A stretch of DNA of 64,000 nt from JAFKFH01 sp017307375 (GTDB taxonomy: Bacteria > Pseudomonadota > Alphaproteobacteria > Ferrovibrionales > Ferrovibrionaceae), in assembly GCA_965229335.1 (NCBI GenBank), contig OZ245874.1, positions 7,085,051 through 7,149,050 of the forward strand. The letters run 5' to 3'. The notes under the pieces were generated by a model. The model did no database searches, was not told where the DNA came from, and saw nothing but the letters and a program-made list of their open reading frames with translations. Each line of letters begins with the position of its first letter. Within the stretch, counting starts at the first letter, position 1. A program made the position numbers and the translations under genes. Below, one piece after another: positions 16,516-25,089 of the stretch.

Positions 16516-16561
16516 TCGGCCTGTCCACATGATCGGCCTGTCCACATGATTGGCATGTCGT
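16511..16561 (+). repeat. Three tandem 17-bp units, each with a start codon
   Basis: Units at 16511-16527, 16528-16544 and 16545-16561 (the third diverged at three positions) each contain ATGAT. The ATG at 16512 overlaps the TGA of the upstream gene. It opens a six-codon ORF (MIGLST) whose TGA overlaps the next ATG at 16529. That opens an identical ORF whose TGA overlaps the ATG at 16546, the start of the following regulator. All three junctions are ATGA. Confidence 0.85.
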
Positions 16562-16992
16562 CCTCGCGCAGCCGGCCGGCCCATACCCTGATCAATTTCG
16601 CCGAGATCAGGGTACTGATGGCCGAGGACGAGCCGTTCTCGCGCAAGCTGCAGCTGCAGGCACTGGGCGAACTGGGGATGAACCAGTTCATCATCGCCCA
16701 GAACGGCCGCGAGGCGATCGAACACCTGCAGAGCCCGCTGGTCTTCGACCTGATCGTCTCGGACTGGAACATGCCCGAGGCGACCGGCATGGAAGTGCTG
16801 CGCGCGGCCCGGCGGCTGCGGCCGCGGGCCACCTTCGTGATGCTGACCGCCCGTACCGACGCCGAGGCCGTACATGCCGCGCTGGCGGCACGCGTCGACG
16901 GCTATGTCGCCAAGCCGTTCTCGGTGCCGCAGCTGCGCCTGCGGCTGATCACCGCCATCCGCAACGCGGAGAAACGCAATGGCCATGGCTGA
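16546..16992 (+). CDS. Single-domain response regulator (CheY-like)
   Basis: A 148-residue stand-alone receiver with no output domain. The acidic pocket is AEDEPFSRK, the phospho-acceptor is Asp73 in LIVSDWNMPEATG, followed by MLTARTD and the conserved Lys in VAKPFSVPQL. All key residues are intact. It follows the receiver-Hpt gene and its 3' end overlaps the ubiE start by 14 bases. The receiver-Hpt and this regulator could exchange phosphate; their sensor is not adjacent. The start is set by the last of three tandem ATGA junctions. Confidence 0.88.
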   Translation: MIGMSSSRSRPAHTLINFAEIRVLMAEDEPFSRKLQLQALGELGMNQFIIAQNGREAIEHLQSPLVFDLIVSDWNMPEATGMEVLRAARRLRPRATFVMLTARTDAEAVHAALAARVDGYVAKPFSVPQLRLRLITAIRNAEKRNGHG

Positions 16993-17740
16993 CCGCCAAC
17001 AGGATTCCACCGCCTCGTTCGGCATGCGTGACGTGCCCCGCGACGAGAAAGCCCGGCTGGTCCGCGGCGTGTTCGACAGCGTGGCCAAGCGCTACGACAT
17101 CATGAATGACCTGATGTCGGGCGGCGTGCATCGCCTGTGGAAGGACGATTTCGTCGCCTCGCTGCGGCCCCGGCCGGACTGGCGCGTGCTGGACGTGGCC
17201 GGCGGCACGGGCGACATCGCGTTCCGCATGCTCGATGCCGCCCCGGGCATCGGCGTCACCGTCCTCGACATCAACGAGAACATGCTGTCGGTCGGCCGCG
17301 ACCGCGCCGTGGACCAGGGCCGCTTCGACGGATTGCAGTGGGTCGTCGGCGATGCCGAGAAGCTGCCGATCGCATCGTCGAGCCTCGATGCCTATACGAT
17401 CGCCTTCGGCATCCGCAACGTCACCGACATTCCGGCCGCGCTGGCCGAGGCGCGCCGGGTGCTGCGGCCGGGTGGCCGCTTCATGTGTCTCGAATTCTCG
17501 ACCGTCGAATTGCCGATCCTCGACCGGCTCTACGATCGCTGGTCGTTCACCGCGCTGCCATGGCTCGGCGCCAAGGTCGCCGGGGACGCCGAGGCCTACC
17601 AGTATCTCGCCGAAAGCATCCGCCGTTTCCCCGACCAGCGCCGTTTCGCGGCGATGATCGAGGCCGCCGGCCTGTCCCGGGTCACGTGGCGCAACCTCAC
17701 CGGGGGCATCGCCGCCGTTCACGGCGCCTGGCGCATCTGA
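16979..17740 (+). CDS. ubiE: Ubiquinone/menaquinone methyltransferase UbiE
   Basis: UbiE is the SAM-dependent C-methyltransferase of ubiquinone (and menaquinone) synthesis. The 253-residue protein shows VFDSVAKRYDIMNDLMSGGVHRLWK, SAM motif I as DVAGGTGDIAFR, and the family signature YTIAFGIRNVTD followed by EARRVLRPGGRFMCLEFS. It starts inside the 3' end of the response regulator gene (ATG 16979; ATG 16985 is an alternative), so translation is probably coupled. ubiB follows 24 bases later, the classic ubi pairing. Confidence 0.96.
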   Translation: MAMADRQQDSTASFGMRDVPRDEKARLVRGVFDSVAKRYDIMNDLMSGGVHRLWKDDFVASLRPRPDWRVLDVAGGTGDIAFRMLDAAPGIGVTVLDINENMLSVGRDRAVDQGRFDGLQWVVGDAEKLPIASSSLDAYTIAFGIRNVTDIPAALAEARRVLRPGGRFMCLEFSTVELPILDRLYDRWSFTALPWLGAKVAGDAEAYQYLAESIRRFPDQRRFAAMIEAAGLSRVTWRNLTGGIAAVHGAWRI

Positions 17741-17764
17741 GTTCATCGAGTTGAAGGCGCAGTC

Positions 17765-19336
17765 ATGATTCCGGCCATCCGCCATCTGCGCCGACTGAAC
17801 GAGATCGCGGCTACCCTCGCCCGGCACGATGCGTTGTTCCTGCTGGACGAACTGCCGCTGCCGCCGGCGGTGCTGATGGCGTGGCGGGCCTATGCCGCCC
17901 TGCCGCGCCGCCCGGAAAGCGTCGGCCATCCGCCGGGGGTGCGCCTGGCCAATGCCTGCATGGCGCTCGGCCCGACCTTCATCAAGCTCGGCCAGCTGCT
18001 GTCGGTGCGACCCGATGTTGTCGGCACCGAGGTTGCCGCGGCGCTCGGCCGGCTGCGCGACCGGCTGCCGCCGTTCCCGTTTGCGGACGCGCAGCTGCTG
18101 ATCGAAGCGGAGCTGGGCCAGCCGCTCGATGCGCTGTTCCTGTCGGTCGACCGCCAGCCGGTCGCCGCCGCATCGATCGCCCAGGTGCATTTCGCCGTCA
18201 CCGCCGACGGGCGGCCGGTGGCGATCAAGCTGCTGCGGCCGGGCGTGGAGGCGACGTTCCGGCGCGACCTCGACCTCTTCGAGTGGCTGGCAGGCCTGGC
18301 CGAACGGCTGGCGCCGCGGCTGCGCCGGCTGCGGCCGCTGTCGGTCGTCGCCACCTTGCGCGAATCCGTCATGCTGGAGCTGGACCTGCGGCTCGAAGCC
18401 GCGGCTGCGGCGGAACTGGCGGAGAATTTCGCCGCCGATGACGATTTCCGCGTGCCGCTGGTCGACTGGCAGCGCACCGCCAAGCGTGTGATGACGATGG
18501 AGCGCATCGACGGCCTGCCCGTCGACGACATCGTCGGGCTGGCCGCGGCCGGGCACGACCTGCAGGAATTGTCGGCCAAGGTAATCCGCGCGTTCCTGAA
18601 GCAGGCGATGCAGGATGGCTTCTTCCATGCCGACCTGCATCACGGCAACCTGTTCGTCGACCGGAACGGCCGACTCGTCGCCGTCGATTTCGGTATCATG
18701 GGCCGGCTGGACCGGGCGACGCGGCGCTTCATGGCCGAAATGCTGCACGGCTTTCTCACCGGTGACTACGTCAAGGTGGCCGAGGTCCATTTCGCCGCCG
18801 GCTATGTGCCGCCCGACCGGTCGGTCCCGCTGTTCGCGCAGGCGGCACGGGCCATCGGCGAACCGATTCTCGGCCGTCCGGTCACGGAAATCTCCGTCGG
18901 CCGGCTGCTCGGCCAGCTGTTCGAGGTGACCGAACTGTTCGGAATGCGGACCCAGCCGCATCTGCTGCTGTTGCAGAAGACGATGGTGACGGTCGAGGGT
19001 GTGGCCCGCAGCCTCGATCCCCAGGTCAATTTCTGGGAAGTGTCGCGCCCGGTGGTCGAATCCTGGATGGGCGACCTGGTCGGGCCCGGCGCCGTCAAGG
19101 AGTGGGTCGGTTACGGCCGGCGCCTGGTTCGCCGCCTGCCGATGCTGGTCGAGCGTCTCGACCAGATCGACCGGCTGATCGGCGAAAATGGCGGGGTCAG
19201 GCTGGACGACGATTCGACCCGGCGGCTGGCCCAGGCCATCGCCGACGCCAACCGGGGTCAGCGCTGGATGGGCTGGGCAATCGTCGTCCTGCTGATGACC
19301 GTCCTGGTGATGACGGTCTACGCATACTGGAGCTGA
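17765..19336 (+). CDS. ubiB: UbiB, ADCK-type ATPase/kinase-like protein for ubiquinone synthesis
   Basis: This 523-residue member of the atypical kinase family supports ubiquinone biosynthesis. The diagnostic KxGQ appears in FIKLGQLLSVRPD, and the Ala-rich nucleotide loop appears as AAASIAQVHFAV. The catalytic region is FFHADLHHGNLFV followed by VAVDFGIMGRL. A C-terminal hydrophobic segment (WAIVVLLMTVLVMTVYAYW) anchors it in the inner membrane. Length is normal. It is the last gene of the run and converges with the response regulator at 19354. Confidence 0.95.
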   Translation: MIPAIRHLRRLNEIAATLARHDALFLLDELPLPPAVLMAWRAYAALPRRPESVGHPPGVRLANACMALGPTFIKLGQLLSVRPDVVGTEVAAALGRLRDRLPPFPFADAQLLIEAELGQPLDALFLSVDRQPVAAASIAQVHFAVTADGRPVAIKLLRPGVEATFRRDLDLFEWLAGLAERLAPRLRRLRPLSVVATLRESVMLELDLRLEAAAAAELAENFAADDDFRVPLVDWQRTAKRVMTMERIDGLPVDDIVGLAAAGHDLQELSAKVIRAFLKQAMQDGFFHADLHHGNLFVDRNGRLVAVDFGIMGRLDRATRRFMAEMLHGFLTGDYVKVAEVHFAAGYVPPDRSVPLFAQAARAIGEPILGRPVTEISVGRLLGQLFEVTELFGMRTQPHLLLLQKTMVTVEGVARSLDPQVNFWEVSRPVVESWMGDLVGPGAVKEWVGYGRRLVRRLPMLVERLDQIDRLIGENGGVRLDDDSTRRLAQAIADANRGQRWMGWAIVVLLMTVLVMTVYAYWS

Positions 19337-19353
19337 GGCGGCCGCCGGGGCGA

Positions 19354-20025
19354 TCAGGCCTCGACGAGGACGTAGCCGACGCCGCGAACGGTCTGCAACT
19401 GGGCCGTCGACCCGGAATTCGCCAGGCGTCGGCGCAGGCGATGCACCAGCACTTCGAGGCTGTTCGACCCGTGCCGGGCATTGTCGCCGTAGATGGCCTG
19501 GTCCAGCTCGAACTTGCCGATCGGCTCGCCGGCGCGACGCAGCAGCAGTTCCAGCAATTCGCATTCGCGGCGCGACAGGACCAGCGGCTGGCCGCCGATC
19601 CGCAGCGCGCGCAGGCGCGGTTCGAAGACCAGATTGCCGCAGCGCAGGGACTCGCCGCGCACCGCCTGCGCCCGGCGGGTGACCGCGCGGATGCGGGCGG
19701 CCAGTTCGTCGACGTCGATCGGCTTGACCAGATAGTCGTCGGCACCGAGATCGAGGCCGCGGACCTTGTCGGGGACCGACAGCCGGCCCGACACGATCAG
19801 GATCGGCGTCAGCCCGTCGGCCACACGCACGTTGCGAATGAGATCATCGCCGTCGCCGTCCGGAAGCGTGGGTTCCACCACGACGGCATCATAGCGGTTG
19901 TGGGCCAGCGCCTCTTCGGCGTCGGCGCGGGTGCCGCGACCTTCGGCGGCGAACCCCAGCTTGTTCAGGCCGCTCAGCATGCTTTCGAGCAGCGGGGCCT
20001 TGTCTTCGATCACCAGTACTCGCAT
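19354..20025 (-). CDS. OmpR/PhoB-type regulator with Glu at the phospho-acceptor site
   Basis: A 223-residue protein with an N-terminal receiver and a C-terminal winged helix (LSRRECELLELLLRRAGEPI through LRRRLANSG and TVRGVGYVL). In the receiver, Glu7-Asp8, Ser in ILIVSGR and Lys in LVKPID are conserved. The residue expected to be the phosphorylated Asp is Glu51 (VVVEPTLP, codon GAA), which often mimics the phosphorylated state. ATG 20025 is chosen because AAGGGG at 20035-20040 is nine bases upstream; an in-frame GTG at 20034 directly abuts it. No kinase gene is adjacent. It faces an AT-rich gap that may hold its targets. Confidence 0.88.
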   Translation of the reverse strand: MRVLVIEDKAPLLESMLSGLNKLGFAAEGRGTRADAEEALAHNRYDAVVVEPTLPDGDGDDLIRNVRVADGLTPILIVSGRLSVPDKVRGLDLGADDYLVKPIDVDELAARIRAVTRRAQAVRGESLRCGNLVFEPRLRALRIGGQPLVLSRRECELLELLLRRAGEPIGKFELDQAIYGDNARHGSNSLEVLVHRLRRRLANSGSTAQLQTVRGVGYVLVEA

Positions 20026-20187
20026 CGCCGGCACCCCTTATGTGTCGTGGTGGCGTTCTTTTGCCGATCTTGAGCCGTGGCGCCCGCCGGCGCTTCAGGA
20101 CAACTGACCAACGATGAGTGGACTGTAAGCCAACGATTTTCGCGGCTTCAAGCGAATAAAGTTGAATTTTATGTAATTGTTGTTTGT

Positions 20188-20202
20188 TTACAGGCAGTTA
20201 CA
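20188..20202. promoter_or_regulatory. Direct repeat TTACA-N5-TTACA
   Basis: TTACA at 20188-20192 and 20198-20202 are spaced one helical turn apart, the usual layout of OmpR/PhoB-family half-sites. It lies about 165 bases upstream of the minus-strand regulator, so autoregulation is possible but unproven. Confidence 0.3.
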
Positions 20203-20214
20203 AAAAGAGACAAT

Positions 20215-20233
20215 ACTTACGTCATATGTAAGT
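20215..20233. promoter_or_regulatory. Inverted repeat ACTTAC-N7-GTAAGT
   Basis: Six-base arms at 20215-20220 and 20228-20233 form a perfect inverted repeat in AT-rich DNA, a possible dimeric operator. The binding protein is unknown. Confidence 0.3.
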
Positions 20234-20331
20234 AATTTATCGATCAAGGATTGAAGCGGATAGCAATAACCACCCGCCAAGGCTGTATATCGTTAAAATT
20301 TGTATTGCTCTGCCGGGTGAAGTGTATTAAA

Positions 20332-20343
20332 TGTGAATTCACA
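20332..20343. promoter_or_regulatory. 12-bp perfect palindrome before coaBC
   Basis: TGTGAATTCACA is perfectly symmetric and ends nine bases before the coaBC Shine-Dalgarno GGAG (20352-20355). It could be an operator. Its TGTGA/TCACA arms resemble CRP half-sites but lack the six-base CRP spacer. Confidence 0.3.
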
Positions 20344-20362
20344 CTCCAGATGGAGATTACCA

Positions 20363-21586
20363 GTGGCGACTCAGCCCAGGCGTGTCCTACTCGTCATTGC
20401 CGGCGGAATCGCAGCGTACAAGTCGCTCGAACTCATTCGCCGCCTGCGGGAGCGCGGCGTGGCCTTGCGCTGCGTCATGACGCAAGCGGCGCGCGAATTC
20501 GTCACGCCGCTTTCGGTCGGCGCGCTGTCGGGCGACACGGTCTATGGCGAGCTTTTCGACCTGACCGACGAAGCGCAGATGGGTCATATCCAGTTGTCGC
20601 GCAGTGCCGATCTCGTCGTGGTGGCACCGGCCACCGCCGACCTGATCGCGCGCATGGCCACCGGCCGGGCCGACGACCTCGCCTCGACGGTGCTGCTGGC
20701 CACCGACAAGAAGGTGATGATCGCGCCGGCGATGAACGTGCGGATGTGGAATCATCCGGCGACCCAGCGCAATCTCGCCACCCTGCGGCGCGACGGCATC
20801 CTGTTCGTCGGTCCGAACGACGGCGACATGGCCTGCGGCGAATTCGGCCCCGGCCGGATGGCCGAACCGGCCGAGATCGTCGCGGCCGTGATGGCGGAAC
20901 TGGGGCGCGGCGACGGCCCGCTGGCCGACCGGCGGATCCTGGTCACTTCCGGCCCGACGCGCGAGCCGATCGATCCGGTGCGCTACATCTCCAACCATTC
21001 TTCCGGCAAGCAGGGGCACGCCATCGCCACGGCGCTGGCCGAACTGGGCGCCCGCGTCCTGCTCGTCGCCGGTCCGGTCGCCATCCCCGACCCGCCCGGC
21101 ATCGAGACGCTGCACGTCGAGAGCGCGCGCGAGATGCTGGCCGCCTGCGAGGCCGCCTGCGAGGCCGGCCAGCCGCTCGATGCAGCAATCTTTGCTGCCG
21201 CCGTCGCCGACTGGCGGGTGGCTGGCGAGGCACGGCAGAAGATGAAGAAGGACGGCCAGACCATCCCGGCGCTGACGCTGACCGAGAATCCCGACATCCT
21301 GCACACCGTCAGCCACCATCCCACCGCCCGGCCGCGCCTCGTCATCGGCTTTGCCGCCGAAACCGAGCATCTGCTGCGCAATGCCGATGCCAAGCGCCGG
21401 CGCAAAGGCTGCGACTGGCTCGTCGCCAACGACGTCGGCACCGGCACCGGCACGTTCGGTGGCGACGAGAACTCGGTCCTGCTGCTGACCGAGGACGGCG
21501 TCGAGGACTGGCCGAAACTGACCAAGGGCGAGGTCGCCCGCCGCCTCGCCCGCCGCATCGCCGAACATCTTGCCGAGGGTTCCTGA
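20363..21586 (+). CDS. coaBC: Bifunctional phosphopantothenoylcysteine synthetase/decarboxylase CoaBC
   Basis: CoaBC carries out two consecutive coenzyme A steps: CTP-dependent cysteine ligation (CoaB) and FMN-dependent decarboxylation (CoaC). The CoaC half (residues about 1-185) has GGIAAYKSLEL, the catalytic His in MGHIQLSRSADL, APAMNVRMW and the active-site Cys in MACGEFGPGRM. The CoaB half has TSGPTREPIDPVRYISN, SSGKQG, AAVADWR and QKMKKDG. GTG 20363 is the start, seven bases after GGAG; an upstream in-frame GTG at 20333 lacks a ribosome site. 407 residues is full length. dut follows after three bases. Confidence 0.96.
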   Translation: MATQPRRVLLVIAGGIAAYKSLELIRRLRERGVALRCVMTQAAREFVTPLSVGALSGDTVYGELFDLTDEAQMGHIQLSRSADLVVVAPATADLIARMATGRADDLASTVLLATDKKVMIAPAMNVRMWNHPATQRNLATLRRDGILFVGPNDGDMACGEFGPGRMAEPAEIVAAVMAELGRGDGPLADRRILVTSGPTREPIDPVRYISNHSSGKQGHAIATALAELGARVLLVAGPVAIPDPPGIETLHVESAREMLAACEAACEAGQPLDAAIFAAAVADWRVAGEARQKMKKDGQTIPALTLTENPDILHTVSHHPTARPRLVIGFAAETEHLLRNADAKRRRKGCDWLVANDVGTGTGTFGGDENSVLLLTEDGVEDWPKLTKGEVARRLARRIAEHLAEGS

Positions 21587-21589
21587 CCG

Positions 21590-22051
21590 ATGGCCGACCA
21601 AGTCCCCGTCGTCGCCGTCCGGCGGCTGCCCCATGGCCGCAATCTCCCCCTGCCCGCCTATGCCACCGCCGGCGCTGCGGGGCTCGACGTCGTCGCGGCG
21701 GTCGCCGAGCCGGTGACGCTGGCCCCGGGCGAACGGCGGCTGATCCCGACCGGCCTCGCCATCGCGCTGCCCGCCGGTTACGAGGCGCAGGTAAGGCCCA
21801 GGTCCGGGCTGGCGCTCAAGCACGGCATCGCGCTGGTCAACAGCCCCGGCACGATCGACGAAGACTATCGCGGCGAGGTCGGGATCATCCTGATCAACCT
21901 GGGATCCGACAGCTTCACCATCAATCGCGGCGATCGCATTGCCCAGATCGTCGTCGCGCCGGTCACCCGTGCCCTCCTCGCCGAAGTCGACGATCTGCCC
22001 GATACGGCCCGGGGGGCCGGCGGCTTCGGATCGACCGGCGTCAAATCCTGA
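21590..22051 (+). CDS. dut: dUTP diphosphatase Dut
   Basis: This 153-residue trimeric enzyme hydrolyses dUTP to dUMP and pyrophosphate, keeping uracil out of DNA. All five dUTPase motifs are present: AGLDVVA, RPRSGLALKHG, GTIDEDYRGE, GDRIAQIV and the C-terminal P-loop-like GAGGFGSTG. It directly follows coaBC, the usual coaBC-dut pairing in Proteobacteria, and precedes an Rrf2-type regulator by ten bases. Confidence 0.97.
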   Translation: MADQVPVVAVRRLPHGRNLPLPAYATAGAAGLDVVAAVAEPVTLAPGERRLIPTGLAIALPAGYEAQVRPRSGLALKHGIALVNSPGTIDEDYRGEVGIILINLGSDSFTINRGDRIAQIVVAPVTRALLAEVDDLPDTARGAGGFGSTGVKS

Positions 22052-22061
22052 AGAGACCGTC

Positions 22062-22517
22062 ATGCTGAAACTGCCGCGCAAGACCATGTTCGCCGTCGAG
22101 GCCGTGGTCGATATCGCCTACCACGCCCGGCCCGAGCCGGTGCAGTCGAAGGAAATCACCCGCCGCCAGGGCATTCCGCAGCGTTACCTGGAACAGGTGA
22201 TGCAGCAGCTGGTTCACGCCGGCGTGCTGAAGGGCGTCCGCGGCCCCCGCGGCGGCTACACGCTGGCGCGCGAACGGCGCCGCATCTCGCTCGGCGAAGT
22301 CGTGCGCGCCATCGACGCCGGCGAGGAGGGGGACGGCCCCGACGAGGAGGAGACCGGTTCAGAGATCGGCCTGCTGGTCGTGCGTCCGCTGGTCGCCGAA
22401 CTGCGCGAGGAGATGATGCGGCGGCTCGATGCGATCAGCCTCGAGGAACTCTGCCAGCGCTCGGCCGAGCGCGGCATCGTGCCCGACCGCGGCGCCCGCG
22501 CCGACTTCACCATCTAG
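22062..22517 (+). CDS. Rrf2-family transcriptional regulator without cluster cysteines
   Basis: A 151-residue winged-helix regulator of the Rrf2 family: KTMFAVEAVVDIAYHA, then EITRRQGIPQRYLEQVMQQL (recognition helix) and the wing VRGPRGGYTLARE. The three-cysteine [2Fe-2S] loop found in IscR or NsrR is replaced by an acidic stretch (about 88-100, GEEGDGPDEEETG), and the only Cys is residue 131. It therefore probably does not bind a cluster in the IscR manner. cysK starts 36 bases later, so a CymR-like role in sulfur metabolism is a reasonable inference. Confidence 0.85.
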   Translation: MLKLPRKTMFAVEAVVDIAYHARPEPVQSKEITRRQGIPQRYLEQVMQQLVHAGVLKGVRGPRGGYTLARERRRISLGEVVRAIDAGEEGDGPDEEETGSEIGLLVVRPLVAELREEMMRRLDAISLEELCQRSAERGIVPDRGARADFTI

Positions 22518-22552
22518 AACCAGAACCCGAAAAAGAGCCCCAGGAGCACATC

Positions 22553-23509
<957 letters not shown>

Positions 23510-23537
23510 GGTCCAGGCGACCGCCAGCTTGCGTCGA

Positions 23538-23567
23538 TCGTTGCCCCGGCGAAGGCCGGGGCAACGA
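23538..23567 (+). terminator. 13-bp GC hairpin after cysK
   Basis: Perfect arms 23538-23550 and 23555-23567 (core GTTGCCCCGGC) close a GAAG tetraloop, 28 bases after the cysK stop. There is no U-tract. It may limit read-through into moeB or stabilise the cysK message; similar GC hairpins are common as dispersed elements in alphaproteobacterial genomes. Confidence 0.5.
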
Positions 23568-23590
23568 CCGGCAACGTCAACGGGAACCCC

Positions 23591-24364
23591 ATGGACGACG
23601 ACCAGCTCGAACGCTACGCCCGCCACATCATCCTGCGCGAGATCGGCGGCGCCGGGCAGCAGGCCCTGCTGCGGGCCAGGGTGCTGGTCGTCGGCGGCGG
23701 GGGCCTGGGTTCGCCACTGATCTACTATCTCGCCGCTGCCGGGGTCGGCACGATCGGCGTCGTCGACGACGATGTCGTCGGCCTGTCGAACCTGCAACGC
23801 CAGATCCTCCACCGCACCGCCGATATCGACACGCCGAAGGTCGACAGCGCCGCCCGCGCGGTGGCCGCCCTGAACCCCGATATCCGCCTCGTGCCTCATC
23901 GCGAGCGGCTGACCCAAGCCAACGCCCGTGCGCTGATCGGCAGTTACGACATCGTGGCCGACGGCAGCGACAATTTCGACACCCGCTTCCTGCTGAACGA
24001 CGTCTGCTTCGCGCTCGGCCGCACGCTGGTCTCGGGCGCCATCCTGCGCTTCGACGGGCAGCTCTCCACCTTCAAGGCGCATCTGGGCGCGAACCATCCC
24101 TGCTATCGCTGCCTCTTCCCCGCACCACCGCCGCCCGAGATGATCCCGAACTGTGCCGAGGGCGGCGTGCTCGGCGCCCTCGCGGGCACCATCGGCGCCC
24201 TGCAGGCGACCGAAGTGGTCAAGGAGATCCTGGGGCTCGGCCGCTCGCTGTCCGGGCGCCTCGTCATGCACGACGCGCTGGAGATGACATTCCGCACGAT
24301 CACCGTGCCGAAGGATCCCGACTGCCCGCTTTGCGGCGAACGCCCCACTATCACAGTACCGTGA
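23591..24364 (+). CDS. moeB: MoeB/ThiF-type adenylyltransferase
   Basis: A 257-residue E1-like enzyme that adenylates the C-terminus of a ubiquitin-like sulfur carrier (MoaD or ThiS). It shows RYARHIILREIGGAGQQ, the nucleotide loop VVGGGGLGSP, DDDVVGLSNLQRQ, the ATP-binding DGSDNFDTRFLLND, and two CxxC zinc pairs in PCYRCLF and DCPLCG. No rhodanese domain is fused. Whether it serves molybdopterin or thiamine cannot be decided here. It follows cysK, which fits a sulfur-handling context. Confidence 0.9.
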   Translation: MDDDQLERYARHIILREIGGAGQQALLRARVLVVGGGGLGSPLIYYLAAAGVGTIGVVDDDVVGLSNLQRQILHRTADIDTPKVDSAARAVAALNPDIRLVPHRERLTQANARALIGSYDIVADGSDNFDTRFLLNDVCFALGRTLVSGAILRFDGQLSTFKAHLGANHPCYRCLFPAPPPPEMIPNCAEGGVLGALAGTIGALQATEVVKEILGLGRSLSGRLVMHDALEMTFRTITVPKDPDCPLCGERPTITVP

Positions 24365-24431
24365 TTGATCGGTCCCTGCCGCCCCGCCATGATGCGGCGA
24401 CGCATCGGGAACGACGGGGGATGGAGGGGAC

Positions 24432-25058
24432 ATGGTCAGGATCTGGGGCCGGCGCAATTCGATCAACGTGATGAAGGTGGTGTGGACCGCCGAGGAGCTC
24501 GGCCTCGCCTATGAGCGCGTCGACGTCGGCGGGCCGTTCGGCCAACTCGATGGTCCGGCGTTCGGCGCGATGAATCCGAACCGCAAGATCCCGGTGCTGG
24601 AGGAAGACGGTCTGATCGTCTGGGAAAGCAACACGATCGTCCGCTATCTGGCCGCCAGCCGCGGCAGCGAGGGTCTGCTGCCCGCCAACCCGGCGCGCCG
24701 TGCCCTGGTCGAAAAGTGGATGGACTGGGTGCTGACCGAACTCAATCCGCCGATCGGCACCATCTTCATCCAGTTGATCCGCACGCCCGAGGACCAGCGC
24801 GACCTGGCCGCCGTCCAGGCGGCCTGCCCCGTCGCCGACCAGCGCTGGCGCCTGCTCGACGACGTGCTGGCCCGCCAGCCCTACGTTGCCGGCGACAGCT
24901 TCACGGCCGCCGATCTCGCCGTCGGGCCGTTCGTCCATCGCTGGTATCACCTGCCCCCGCCGGCGACGCGGGCGGAACTGCCGCATGTCCGCGACTATTA
25001 CGAGCGGTTGCGGGAACGTCCTGCCTATCTCGCGCATTGCTGCTTACCGTTGACGTGA
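24432..25058 (+). CDS. Glutathione S-transferase family protein
   Basis: A 208-residue GST with a thioredoxin-like N-domain beginning MVRIWGRRNSINVMKVVW (Ser near residue 10 is a candidate catalytic residue), the cis-Pro motif NRKIPVLEEDG, WESNTIVRYLA, and the C-domain N-cap AGDSFTAADLAVG. It belongs to a different branch from the GST at 7896. RBS GGAGGGG precedes the ATG. It stands alone between moeB and the large kinase; substrate unknown. Confidence 0.88.
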   Translation: MVRIWGRRNSINVMKVVWTAEELGLAYERVDVGGPFGQLDGPAFGAMNPNRKIPVLEEDGLIVWESNTIVRYLAASRGSEGLLPANPARRALVEKWMDWVLTELNPPIGTIFIQLIRTPEDQRDLAAVQAACPVADQRWRLLDDVLARQPYVAGDSFTAADLAVGPFVHRWYHLPPPATRAELPHVRDYYERLRERPAYLAHCCLPLT

Positions 25059-25089
25059 CGGCCACGGGGGGTGGCCGCGCGGGCATCGT

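Larger units (their letters stand above)
20041..20362. other. AT-rich intergenic region between the Glu-type regulator and coaBC
   Basis: From about 20120 to 20350 the base composition drops sharply toward A+T compared with the surrounding genes. I see no convincing gene, no TTATNCACA DnaA box and no tRNA. It contains the repeats listed separately and must carry the promoters of both divergent genes. Confidence 0.7.

Noticed and set aside
20332..20343. CRP site
   Set aside because: The arms resemble TGTGA and TCACA but the six-base spacer needed for CRP is absent.
20120..20350. Replication origin in the AT-rich gap
   Set aside because: No TTATNCACA DnaA boxes, no dnaA, hemE or parAB nearby, and no GANTC cluster; low A+T contrast elsewhere makes the gap stand out without implying an origin.
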